Source of the DNA: Haliea salexigens DSM 19537
GTDB taxonomy: Bacteria > Pseudomonadota > Gammaproteobacteria > Pseudomonadales > Halieaceae
Direction: 5' to 3'
DNA: 64,000 bases
NCBI RefSeq assembly: GCF_000423125.1
Contig: NZ_AUHJ01000001.1
Coordinates: 62,001 to 126,000, forward strand
Positions 52,430 through 61,571 of the stretch are shown piece by piece (position 1 is the stretch's first letter; every line of letters begins with the position of its first letter). Made by a program: the position numbers and the translations under genes. The notes beneath the pieces are model-generated. The model did no database searches and was not told the origin of the DNA. It saw nothing but the letters and a program-made list of their open reading frames with translations.

Positions 52430-53224
52430 ATGCACTACGAAACCATTCTCTATCAGGTCACGCCGGACAAGGTCGCCACCATCACCATCAATCGCCCCGA
52501 AGCGCTGAACTCATTCACCCTGCAGATGCGCCGGGAGTTTGAACATGTCTGGGCAACAATCAGTGAAGACTGCAATGTCAACGCCGTCGTGTTGCGAGCC
52601 GCCGAGGGTCGCGCCTTCTCCACGGGCGTGGATGTAAAACTGGCGGCAACTGAAAACATCATGGGCAGTAACAACCTGTGGAACGGAACCGATCCGGGCG
52701 ACAGCCTGGGCCCGCGTGCCAACAAGATGTGGAAGCCGGTGGTTACCGCGGTGCACGGGCTCTGCTGCGGTGGCGCGTTCTACTGGCTCAATGAATCTGA
52801 CATCATCATCTGTTCCGATGATGCCCAGTTTTTTGACCCACATGTATCCTACGGCCTGGTCTGCGCCGTCGAGCCAATTGGCATGAGCTACCACTTGCCC
52901 CTGCAACAGGTGCTGCGCATCGCCCTGCTGGGCAATGACGAGCGCATCAGCGCAGAGACCGCCTTGCGCATAGGGCTTGTGAGCGAAGTCCTGCCGAAGG
53001 CAGAGCTGTGGGAACGCGCCCATGTCCTGGCGGCAAAAATTGCAGCCAAACCAGCAACCGCCGTTCAGGGTTCTGTTCGTGCCATCTGGGAGTCGCTGGA
53101 ATTACCGCGCACCGAGGCACTGAATCACGGCTTGCGTTACTGTCTGGTAGGCAATCCGGTGGCAGCACAGGAAATGGATGTGGCCGCCGCCCGGGCAGGC
53201 GACAAAAAGTACGAGCTGCGCTGA
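52430..53224 (+). CDS. Enoyl-CoA hydratase/isomerase family protein
   Basis: 264 residues, crotonase fold. Seen: ATITINRPEALNSFTLQMRREF, a first oxyanion loop GRAFSTGVDVKLAATENI near 65, and the second oxyanion region GLCCGGAFYWLNESDIIICSD near 110. The catalytic Glu pair cannot be assigned by eye, so hydratase versus other crotonase chemistry is open. The ATG at 52430 is selected by family alignment; the frame is open for 51 more codons without homology. The ribosome site is weak. Divergent from the acyl-CoA dehydrogenase operon. Confidence 0.92.
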   Translation: MHYETILYQVTPDKVATITINRPEALNSFTLQMRREFEHVWATISEDCNVNAVVLRAAEGRAFSTGVDVKLAATENIMGSNNLWNGTDPGDSLGPRANKMWKPVVTAVHGLCCGGAFYWLNESDIIICSDDAQFFDPHVSYGLVCAVEPIGMSYHLPLQQVLRIALLGNDERISAETALRIGLVSEVLPKAELWERAHVLAAKIAAKPATAVQGSVRAIWESLELPRTEALNHGLRYCLVGNPVAAQEMDVAAARAGDKKYELR

Positions 53225-53283
53225 TCTGAAGTAACGCCTCCGCAGCAACGGGGCGCCGAACCGCATGGAACTTCGGGTACCGG

Positions 53284-54300
53284 CTATTGACTGGCTTTCA
53301 GCTTGCGCAGCAGCTGAGGCACTTCGGCCAGGGCACGCAGGGCGTCATTGAGGTGAGTACAGCCGGACGTCGTCCCCAGGCGTTCGAGCACGACCTCCCG
53401 AAGGTCCGCCAGCGGCGTGCCTGCCAAGCAAGCAACATTGGCTACGGCTGCGGGACACTCCGGATAGGGCAATACGTGCGGGCGCGGGTTGACGCTGGTG
53501 AGGGTCATGCCCGCAAGGTCAGCGGTCGCCGTCAGTGAATATTCATGGACTGCCTCACGTCCACCGTCGGGTAGTGACGCGCTGTCCTGAAACCCCGCAT
53601 CCATATTCACGACGTCTCCTTCCAGCCAGACATCGATACGTCGTGCGCGGCGCATTGACATACCTGCTTCCAGCGGTAGCGGATGCCACCCCAACGGGTC
53701 CTCAGGATTCACCAGCGAGGATACCCGGGCGGTGCGATGATGTTCGGAGCTGCCATACTCCAGTGACATGGCGCTGAGACCAGGCTGGAAACTGATGCAT
53801 ACCCCCTCCATTTTTGCGCGCATGGCCGGATCGCTGCGCAGGGCCTGTTCCAGCTCCGGCGTATAACCGGGCCAACGGGACCAGGCCCAGCCGGCAATCA
53901 GGCTGGTACCGGAAAGGTCGTCCAGCAGCAGGTAGAGCGGACTGCCGTCAGCCCGCTCCCGAGGCAGAATGTCCTTGAGTGCTGTCCGCAAGTGGCCACC
54001 ACCCCGCAGGCCAACCAGCTTGGCCACCGCCTCACGCGGTGGATTGGTGGTGATAGCGAGAAGGGTCCGGTCACGCTGCACCTGCGCTTTCATTGTATCC
54101 TCGGCCATCACGATCGGCGGAAGACCGGGATCCGTGGTGTAGACATCTCGCGCCCTACCCAGGAAGGCCATGGGCTTATCACGCCCCTCGGGCCAATTCA
54201 TGTCAATGGATGAGGTCCGGCGCATGGAGTTTACATGACGCGGGGGCGCGTGGCCGGCAGGGTCTGGCAGGCGCCAGTTACTACTGCTGATCAGGGACAA
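53284..54300 (-). CDS. DUF2889 domain protein
   Basis: 338 residues. The first part RRTSSIDMNWPEGRDKPMAF, a middle RRARRIDVWLEGDVVNMDAGFQD, EYSLTATADLAGMTLTSVNPRPH and the C-terminal GTTSGCTHLNDALRALAEV are recognisable DUF2889. Function is unknown to me; such proteins sit with acyl-CoA metabolic genes. The frame opens at a TTG (54300); an ATG at 54225 is an alternative start, neither with a strong ribosome site. Divergent from the alcohol dehydrogenase gene. Confidence 0.78.
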   Translation of the reverse strand: MSLISSSNWRLPDPAGHAPPRHVNSMRRTSSIDMNWPEGRDKPMAFLGRARDVYTTDPGLPPIVMAEDTMKAQVQRDRTLLAITTNPPREAVAKLVGLRGGGHLRTALKDILPRERADGSPLYLLLDDLSGTSLIAGWAWSRWPGYTPELEQALRSDPAMRAKMEGVCISFQPGLSAMSLEYGSSEHHRTARVSSLVNPEDPLGWHPLPLEAGMSMRRARRIDVWLEGDVVNMDAGFQDSASLPDGGREAVHEYSLTATADLAGMTLTSVNPRPHVLPYPECPAAVANVACLAGTPLADLREVVLERLGTTSGCTHLNDALRALAEVPQLLRKLKASQ

Positions 54301-54392
54301 ACTCGTGTTCCTCTTTGGCGTGGAAGGGAAACAGCGCGGGCCCCTTGACTTGACGACACAGCACCATAGGCATACGGTAAATTATACAACTT

Positions 54393-54406
54393 ATATAACT
54401 CTTTAA
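54393..54406. promoter_or_regulatory. AT-rich promoter element shared with the 41.7-kb region
   Basis: ATATAACTCTTTAA lies 24 bases ahead of the alcohol dehydrogenase ATG, matching the 41714 motif at 13 of 14 bases. It overlaps a TTATACAACTTATATAACT repeat that looks like a -10 region. Promoter function is plausible; a shared regulator is speculative. Confidence 0.35.
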
Positions 54407-54429
54407 TCAAACCTGAGGAGCGCCACACC

Positions 54430-55482
54430 ATGCCACGGATCGTAAAAGGCTATGCCGCACTCGCCGCGGACCAACCACTGGCTCCGCTGGAAATTGAACG
54501 CCGCGACCTGCGGGCCGATGACATCCGCATTGATATCGACTACTGCGGAGTCTGCCACACCGACTTGCATTTCGCCCGCAATCACTGGGGCCGCAGTCGC
54601 TACCCACTGGTCCCGGGACACGAAATTGTCGGCACCGTCGCCGAAGTTGGCGATGGCGTGACCCGTCATCAGATTGGCGACAAGGTCGCTGTGGGCTGCA
54701 TGGTAGATGCCTGTCTCAGCTGCCCGGCCTGCCACGCCGACGAAGAGCAGTACTGCCACAATGGCGCCACCCAGACCTATGGCGACAAGGACAGAGTGGA
54801 CGGCAGCCCAACCCAGGGCGGGTACTCTCGTGGCATTGTGGTGCGTGAAGAGTTTGTGTTGCGTCTGCCGCAAGGCCTGGACTCGGCAGCCGCGGCACCC
54901 TTGCTGTGCGCCGGCATCACCGTCTACTCACCGCTCAACTATCACAAGGTGGGCCCGGGTACGCGCGTGGGCGTAATCGGCCTTGGTGGTCTCGGACATA
55001 TGGCAATAAAGTTTGCCGCTGCAATGGGAGCTGAAGTAACACTATTCACAACATCGGAAGGCAAGGTGGCGGAGGCGCAACGTCTGGGTGCGCATCACGT
55101 GGCGCTATCCAAGATTCCCGAGCAGATGCAGGCTCAGCACCGGCAATTGGATATCATCATTGATACGGTGCCCGAACCGCACCCCATGGCCGGCTATCTA
55201 CAGTGCCTGGCACGCAATGGGAATCTGATACTGGTCGGGCCCGTAGGATTGCTGGAACCACCCATTCACACTGGCATGCTGCTGGCAGGACGCAAGGCCA
55301 TCTCCGGATCTGCCATTGGCGGCATCGCCGAGACCCAGACCATGCTGGACTTCTGCGCCGAACGGGGCGTCACCTGCGACGTAGAGATGATCCGCATGGA
55401 TGAAATCGACCAGGCCTATGCGCGCATGGAGAATAATGACGTTCGCTACCGCTTTGTCGTGGATATGCAAAGCCTGCAGTAG
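54430..55482 (+). CDS. NAD(P)-dependent zinc alcohol dehydrogenase (CAD/YahK-like)
   Basis: 350 residues, medium-chain dehydrogenase. Catalytic zinc ligands by motif: Cys39 (DYCGVCHTDLH), His64 and Glu65 (VPGHEIVG); structural zinc Cys95, Cys98, Cys101 and Cys109 (ACLSCPACHADEEQYC). The Rossmann motif is GLGGLGHMA near 180. The CAD-type signature GxCHTDLH and KVAVGCMVDACLSC indicate cinnamyl-alcohol-type substrates or broad alcohols/aldehydes. GAGGAG precedes the ATG. Likely interconverts an alcohol and aldehyde of the pathway. Confidence 0.95.
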   Translation: MPRIVKGYAALAADQPLAPLEIERRDLRADDIRIDIDYCGVCHTDLHFARNHWGRSRYPLVPGHEIVGTVAEVGDGVTRHQIGDKVAVGCMVDACLSCPACHADEEQYCHNGATQTYGDKDRVDGSPTQGGYSRGIVVREEFVLRLPQGLDSAAAAPLLCAGITVYSPLNYHKVGPGTRVGVIGLGGLGHMAIKFAAAMGAEVTLFTTSEGKVAEAQRLGAHHVALSKIPEQMQAQHRQLDIIIDTVPEPHPMAGYLQCLARNGNLILVGPVGLLEPPIHTGMLLAGRKAISGSAIGGIAETQTMLDFCAERGVTCDVEMIRMDEIDQAYARMENNDVRYRFVVDMQSLQ

Positions 55483-55499
55483 CGAACACTCCCGATTCC

Positions 55500-55518
55500 G
55501 GTCGCCCCAGAGGCGACC
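55500..55518. terminator. Hairpin between convergent genes
   Basis: GGTCGCC and GGCGACC form a perfect 7-bp stem with a five-base loop, 17 bases after the alcohol dehydrogenase stop and 16 bases before the converging gene stop. No T-run on either side; bidirectional terminator function is possible but weakly supported. Confidence 0.4.
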
Positions 55519-55534
55519 AGAGTTCAAGCCCGAC

Positions 55535-56215
55535 TCACGCCTCGCGCCAAAGATCGACCCGCGGTGCGATAGCGCCGCAGCCACAGGGTTGAGTCACGAT
55601 CTCCGCCATCACTCCGGTCGGGCACTCCTGCAGCGAAGGTGCCGGGTCGAGTCTTGACGATACAAGCACACCCCGGGGATCCTTGGCCAACACCCAATCA
55701 CGCTCACTCACGTGCACGCCACCCCCGAACGCACATTCGAGACCTACGGCGGGCCCGAGCTGAGCCCAGCGCAGCAAAGACTTGCACTCTGCCTCCTGCA
55801 GGACTGTATAGGCGCCGGCGTCTGTCACCCAGACATGGGCATTAGCAAAAAGCGTACGGGCATCAAACCCCATCTGCTTGAGTCCCTCGAGCACACCGCT
55901 GCTAATACCGAACACCAGCGAAGGCCGCATCCGTCGCATGAAAGCCTCAATCCTTGGCGCCTCAAAAGGTGAGTCCTCTGCATCCATAACAACCTTGCGG
56001 TCAGCTATGAGCGCGCGTTGCAGCGGCACCGTCCGCAGCCAGGCGTCATGGGGAGATATCACCAGGGCGCAATCATTGTCGAAGCGGTCGAAGCTCTTCA
56101 GCACCCGGCTCACACTGGTCACCATGCGGCTGACTTCGCGCTCGGAGACCTCGAAAAAATGCTGGGTATCACCCATGGAATAGTGCCCGACAAAGAGGGC
56201 GTCGCTGTTACTCAT
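55535..56215 (-). CDS. Unrecognised protein coupled to the PaaK-like ligase (degenerate ligase fragment?)
   Basis: 226 residues. No catalytic motif is seen. The segment WVTDAGAYTVLQEAECKSLL and LGPAVGLECAFGGGVHVSE is reminiscent of a decayed adenylating core, and the C-terminus CPTGVMAEIVTQPCGCGAIA recalls the CxCG ring near the C-terminus of PaaK-type ligases. The start overlaps the stop of the PaaK-like gene (ATGA). It may be a partner subunit or a split duplicate of the ligase. Low certainty about any function; it is probably a true gene because of the coupling and conserved composition. Confidence 0.6.
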   Translation of the reverse strand: MSNSDALFVGHYSMGDTQHFFEVSEREVSRMVTSVSRVLKSFDRFDNDCALVISPHDAWLRTVPLQRALIADRKVVMDAEDSPFEAPRIEAFMRRMRPSLVFGISSGVLEGLKQMGFDARTLFANAHVWVTDAGAYTVLQEAECKSLLRWAQLGPAVGLECAFGGGVHVSERDWVLAKDPRGVLVSSRLDPAPSLQECPTGVMAEIVTQPCGCGAIAPRVDLWREA

Positions 56216-57522
56216 GATTTGGTCACCCGCGGAATCTTGTGGGGCGGGCCCAGCTTCAACAGTTCCGCCTCGTCGATCATTTCAATCGCCACAGGAACCC
56301 CCGTGACAGCCTTGAGCGCTTCTTCCAGTTTGCCTGCCAAGCTGGCCAGGGGACGCTGCAGTACGGAATTGTCATAACCCACCCGCAGCCTGAGGATATC
56401 CATCTCCGGCGCCTCCTTGATAATCTGGAACAGCCCGCTGCGGGTTTCCCGCTCTTCTTCAATGGAAAAACGCACGTCGAGCGGCAGGATCGCCTTGCCC
56501 TGCACCAGCAGGCGGTCACCCTTGCGACCGCGCACACGATAGCGGAAGTGAGTGCGGCCACAGCTGCACTGGGAGCGGTCGATCTCCACGAGATCGTCGG
56601 TACGGTAGCGGATAAGGGGCATTTCGGGATTACGGAGCGTCGTCACCACCAACTCCCCCAGTTCCCCATCCGCTACTGGCTGGTCGTTTTCCGGATCCAG
56701 GCACTCCGCCATGGCCATGTCTTCATAGCCGTGGAGACCAGCATGTGCCCGACACTCGGTCCCGCTCATGACATCGCCAAAACTGGCAGTCTCAAACAAT
56801 TCGAGATCCCAGGAGTCCGCCACTGCACGAAGCCGCGGACTCAAGGCTTCTCCGCCCGCGATGGCGCCGCGAACGCTGGCAAACACGGCCTTGGGATCAA
56901 GACCGCTTTGCTCGAAGAAGCGTTCGAACCAGAGAATCATGGGTGTTGACATCAGAGTGAATGCGGTGGGCCTGAAATGCTGAATCGCTTCCACCATTCG
57001 CGGAATCTGCAGTGGGGTATGGGCAAACGGGATGGGAATGATACCCAGCTCAGACAGCGAGGACAGGGTAATTCCTATGCGGAAGGTAAATGACGATACG
57101 ATGGCATATTCACCGGGACGGATGCCCATTTCCCAATAATCGCGGGCGTAGCCTTCTTCCACCGATGAACGAGCACGAATCGGGAACGGTGTCGGATCAC
57201 CGGTCGTGCCCGAGGTAGTTTCCACCCGATTGACGTTTGGGTTATCGAGCTCCGCCAGACCACCCAGGGGATGATCGTGGGCGTCACGAAAACTGCGGAT
57301 ATCATCCTTGTCAATAAAAGGCGCGCGGTTGCGGAAGTCCTCTAGGGAGCGGATGTCGCCGCGTCCTACACCGGCCGCCTGCCAACGCGCCTTGATCAAG
57401 GGTGAATGTTCCAGCGCATAATCCAGCACGCGGAGAAGCTTCTGCTCCTGGAAGCGTTCAAGCTGCGCCCGGGGCATGGTTTCCACGGCCGGGTTGAGAT
57501 AGGGGGAAAACTGCTTGCTCAT
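56212..57522 (-). CDS. Phenylacetate-CoA-ligase-like AMP-binding protein
   Basis: 436 residues, similar to PaaK/coenzyme F390 synthetase. Seen: TTSGTTGDPTPF near 95, STPMILWFERFFEQSG, GGEALSPRLRAVADSWDLEL, GELVVTTLRNPEMPLIRYRTDD, and CSCGRTHFRYRVRGRKGDRLL with the PaaK Cys pattern. It probably activates an aromatic or cyclic acid to a CoA ester. The ATG at 57522 gives the conserved start; the frame opens 12 codons earlier. It is divergent from a TetR gene, which probably controls it. Confidence 0.92.
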   Translation of the reverse strand: MSKQFSPYLNPAVETMPRAQLERFQEQKLLRVLDYALEHSPLIKARWQAAGVGRGDIRSLEDFRNRAPFIDKDDIRSFRDAHDHPLGGLAELDNPNVNRVETTSGTTGDPTPFPIRARSSVEEGYARDYWEMGIRPGEYAIVSSFTFRIGITLSSLSELGIIPIPFAHTPLQIPRMVEAIQHFRPTAFTLMSTPMILWFERFFEQSGLDPKAVFASVRGAIAGGEALSPRLRAVADSWDLELFETASFGDVMSGTECRAHAGLHGYEDMAMAECLDPENDQPVADGELGELVVTTLRNPEMPLIRYRTDDLVEIDRSQCSCGRTHFRYRVRGRKGDRLLVQGKAILPLDVRFSIEEERETRSGLFQIIKEAPEMDILRLRVGYDNSVLQRPLASLAGKLEEALKAVTGVPVAIEMIDEAELLKLGPPHKIPRVTKS

Positions 57523-57726
57523 ATTATCCGTCTTCTGAGGTTTCGCACGATACGTCAAAGTTAACGGGAATCACGATAATTGTCAGGTGTTACCGGGAAA
57601 TACGAGAGCACCAGGAAAACAGCTCCGGATATGGTGAAAAGGCCTCGCCTAAACGCGACTATCACGCTTGCCATCCAGTGCGCGTGGGGTAAACTCCAGC
57701 GGTATAAAAATAGTAAGGTGTTCGAT

Positions 57727-58422
57727 GTGACTGACGATAAAATCCATGACTCCGAAGTAGACTCTCTAGAGCCACCGAAGCCGCGCAAGCTACCGCAGCA
57801 GAGCCGCTCACGCATTCTGTTCGACAGCATCAAACAGGCCTGCCTGATGATCCTCGAGTCGGAGGGCCCTAAGGGCCTGGCGGTCACGCGTATATCGGAG
57901 CTGTCCGGCGTCGCCATGGGGTCGATATACCAGTACTTTCCCAATATCGACGCTATCGTGGCGACCGTGTACGAGGACCGGATTCTCGCCAACATCGAGC
58001 TGGCAAACAAGCGCGTGGGCCAACGCTACCGCGACCAGACCCTCACGCAGTCTTTGACCTACCTGATAAAGGGCACGCTAACCTTCCACCGAGAAATGCT
58101 GGCATTGGACGAGGACTTTCACCGTCGCTTCTATCAGACTTTCGATCTCCAGCGCTGGTTCAATCTCAAGGAGGGTGACCCGCTCGCATCGATACGGGTC
58201 ATTCGTGAAATACTGGAGGCGCATCAGCACGAGTACCCGATGCGGGACGTGGAGATGGAGGCGTTTGTCATCACCCAGGCTCACCGGGGCACCATACTTG
58301 ATGCAGTAAAGTACCACCCCGAGTACATTGGCAAGCCCGCATTTGCTCACACTCTGCTGAACATGGCACTTGCCGTTTTGCACCTGCCACCGGTGGATTG
58401 CGAACGAGAGAAGGACAGCTGA
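57727..58422 (+). CDS. TetR-family transcriptional regulator
   Basis: 231 residues. HTH at about 25-70 from the chosen start (QQSRSRILFDSIKQACLMIL, TRISELSGVAMGSIYQYFPN) and a C-terminal ligand domain. The frame opens at 57580, but homology starts after residue 49; the GTG at 57727 has AAGG 8 bases upstream. Faces the PaaK-like gene with a 204-base intergenic region holding no perfect palindrome, and likely regulates it; the GntR gene at 58488 starts 65 bases after its stop. Confidence 0.88.
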   Translation: MTDDKIHDSEVDSLEPPKPRKLPQQSRSRILFDSIKQACLMILESEGPKGLAVTRISELSGVAMGSIYQYFPNIDAIVATVYEDRILANIELANKRVGQRYRDQTLTQSLTYLIKGTLTFHREMLALDEDFHRRFYQTFDLQRWFNLKEGDPLASIRVIREILEAHQHEYPMRDVEMEAFVITQAHRGTILDAVKYHPEYIGKPAFAHTLLNMALAVLHLPPVDCEREKDS

Positions 58423-58431
58423 ACCCCTATT

Positions 58432-58441
58432 AAGGTACCTT
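58432..58441. promoter_or_regulatory. AAGGTACCTT half-kilobase-matched operator, copy 1
   Basis: AAGGTACCTT is a 10-bp palindrome 47 bases ahead of the GntR start at 58488. A longer copy (TAAAGGTACCTTTA) lies ahead of the amidohydrolase at 60360. The shared sequence at both ends of the GntR-amidohydrolase pair suggests it is the operator of that GntR. Confidence 0.6.
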
Positions 58442-58487
58442 TTTCGCTATACTACACGTATGGTCGAGAAGAACAGGGGGGCCCCAT

Positions 58488-59228
58488 ATGAGTCGCAGCA
58501 ACCTGCAACAGGCAGCCAATGAGTTCCGTCACTGGGTCCTGACCCTTGATGACGAGGACGTGTTCCTGGGCTCCGAGAGCGACCTTATCGACCGCTTCAA
58601 CGTCAGTCGGCCGACCTTCCGCCAGGTGGCGAGACTTCTGGAACAGGAACAGCTTATCAGTATCCGCCGCGGACCAGGCGGCGGCTTCTTTTCCCGCAGA
58701 CCCAGCTTTGATGGCATCGCCCACATGATGTCCATCTACCTTGTGGCGCAGCGTGCGCGACTCAGCGACATGTTGCAGGTGGGGCGACCGCTACTGGTGG
58801 AGGCTGCCCGACTTGCGGCGAACAATAGCAGCGAACTCGCCCGCCGGGCGCCCTCGATCTTTTTACAGTCGCAGCAGCTCGAACTCGAGAGCCGAACCAG
58901 CTTTACCCGTCACGCCATCGGCTTCAACAATACGCTTGTCGGAATCAGCGACAACCCCATGCTGGGGATCTTTATGGAAATCATCCAGGCCTTTGCCGGC
59001 CATTTCGATTCGCTGCGTGGATTTACCCCCGACCGGGCCAGACGCTACCTAACCGCCCAGCGGCGCCTGGCTCTGGCAATACGGGAGGGGGATGCGGAAA
59101 TCGCTGCCGTGATGGCGGGTCGCATGAGCGATGAACTGGCCAGCTGGGTAAAGGAAGATACCTCGGAGAATCAAACCTTTGCCGACCTGGTTGGAAGCCG
59201 ACGCAGGGGACCGAGCGAGAATACCTGA
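58488..59228 (+). CDS. GntR/FadR-family (FCD) transcriptional regulator
   Basis: 246 residues. A short N-terminal winged helix (LIDRFNVSRPTFRQVARLLE, EQEQLISIRRGPGGGFFSRR near 35-70) and an FCD-like C-terminal domain with FTRHAIGFNNTLVGISDNPM near 142-160. The recognition helix is intact. It converges with the amidohydrolase gene at 59266. Palindromes AAGGTACCTT flank its own promoter and the amidohydrolase promoter. Confidence 0.9.
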   Translation: MSRSNLQQAANEFRHWVLTLDDEDVFLGSESDLIDRFNVSRPTFRQVARLLEQEQLISIRRGPGGGFFSRRPSFDGIAHMMSIYLVAQRARLSDMLQVGRPLLVEAARLAANNSSELARRAPSIFLQSQQLELESRTSFTRHAIGFNNTLVGISDNPMLGIFMEIIQAFAGHFDSLRGFTPDRARRYLTAQRRLALAIREGDAEIAAVMAGRMSDELASWVKEDTSENQTFADLVGSRRRGPSENT

Positions 59229-59265
59229 TACAGGCAACTTCTCGCACCGGCTCTGCCGCGAACAG

Positions 59266-60360
59266 TCAGGCGGCGAGCCTTAGGTTCTTGAGTTTGAACA
59301 GCTTCGCCGCCGTGCCACCGAGGATGGCGGCGCGCTCCTCGGGTGTAACGTCCACATCCTTGAACAATTCCTCGATCACGCGCTGGGAGTGCGGGAAGGT
59401 CCCCTCCTTGTGCGGATAGTCCGAGGCCCAGATCATGGTCTCCAGGCCCATCGCCTTGCGATTGACCACGCAGTTCTTATCGTTCTGGAATGCGCAAACG
59501 ATCTGCTCCCGCACGATCTGGCTAGGCACGCGGCTCAGCTTCGGCTGGATGAAATGCTCGTGCCCGTGATAGACCTCGTCCATGCGCTCGCCCATCCCGA
59601 CCAGCCAGGAGGCCCCACATTCGGCGAACACCACCTTGGCGCCGGGATTGCGGTCAAGGACACCGCCACCAACCAGATACATGATGGCATTGGTCGCATC
59701 TTCCATCTGTCGGGTGTAATTAATCAACGCGCCACCCGGGCCCCGGGCTGCACGAATGTTCACCTTACCGGTGCCGGTGTGCATGATGATCGGGGTTTTG
59801 GTCTTGTCGGACAGAGCGAAAACAGGATCCCAATCGGGCATGTTGTACAGTGCTATCCCATCGCAAGGCACCACCGGCAACATTACCGCCGTGTAGCCCA
59901 TGTCGATAGCACGCTGCATCTCACTGACCGTGTTGCCAAGATCGCGCACGGGCATGATTGCGGCGGGGACAAAGCGATCAAGATGCTCGCGAAAATGGTT
60001 GATACACCAATCATTGTAGGCGCGAGCGGAAATCAGTTCGGCTTCCGCGTCTTCAATCAGGTAGTTGACCAGCCCCAGTGACGGGAAGATCAGTTCGGCG
60101 TCGATACCGTCGCGATCCATGTCGATAATGCGCAGGTCTATCTTGTTGGATCCATAACGCTCGTCCGTGACCTGGCCACCGTCCTTGCCCCAATCCAGTG
60201 GCACGCGGATGCAGAGCGTGTCGCCGATCATGGTGTCTATGGATTTCTCCTGTTTCACTGCGTTGATCGCATACTGCTGCAAGTGCTCCGGCATGGCCTT
60301 AGTGAATAGGTCATAGGGCTCGCGCACATGGGAGTCTGCGCTGAAAATGAAGTCACTCAT
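59266..60360 (-). CDS. Amidohydrolase family protein (amidohydrolase_2)
   Basis: 364 residues. Seen: FSADSHVREPYDLF near 5-18 (metal-site SxDSH type), ELIFPSLGLVNYL, GYTAVMLPVVPCDGIALYNM with IMHTGTG near 197 (metal His), VVFAECGASWLVGMGERMDE near 240, and ASDYPHKEGTFPHSQ near 318 where the catalytic Asp and His lie. This is a decarboxylase/hydrolase type frequent beside steroid-type acyl-CoA genes. A palindrome lies 95-108 bases ahead of its ATG. Substrate unknown. Confidence 0.93.
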   Translation of the reverse strand: MSDFIFSADSHVREPYDLFTKAMPEHLQQYAINAVKQEKSIDTMIGDTLCIRVPLDWGKDGGQVTDERYGSNKIDLRIIDMDRDGIDAELIFPSLGLVNYLIEDAEAELISARAYNDWCINHFREHLDRFVPAAIMPVRDLGNTVSEMQRAIDMGYTAVMLPVVPCDGIALYNMPDWDPVFALSDKTKTPIIMHTGTGKVNIRAARGPGGALINYTRQMEDATNAIMYLVGGGVLDRNPGAKVVFAECGASWLVGMGERMDEVYHGHEHFIQPKLSRVPSQIVREQIVCAFQNDKNCVVNRKAMGLETMIWASDYPHKEGTFPHSQRVIEELFKDVDVTPEERAAILGGTAAKLFKLKNLRLAA

Positions 60361-60454
60361 GATTGTTTTCCTCTGCTGACTGTCAGTTTACGCCGGTGAC
60401 CCATGCTACCTAGTGTAGCAGAAAGTTCGGACCGGCCCTCACCAAGGACGGTAT

Positions 60455-60468
60455 TAAAGGTACCTTTA
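60455..60468. promoter_or_regulatory. TAAAGGTACCTTTA palindrome, operator copy 2
   Basis: A perfect 14-bp palindrome in the 190-base gap between the nitronate-monooxygenase-like stop and the amidohydrolase start, about 95 bases ahead of the amidohydrolase ATG. Its 10-bp core AAGGTACCTT also lies ahead of the GntR gene at 58488. Confidence 0.65.
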
Positions 60469-60551
60469 TTGTACAGGCAAATCAAGAGGCCAAGAATCGC
60501 ATTTGCCGCCTCAAGGGGGCGGCATAACACCAGAGTCGGCGCCTTCACGGC

Positions 60552-61553
<1,002 letters not shown>

Positions 61554-61571
61554 TCAGTGCTTGCTTGTTTG

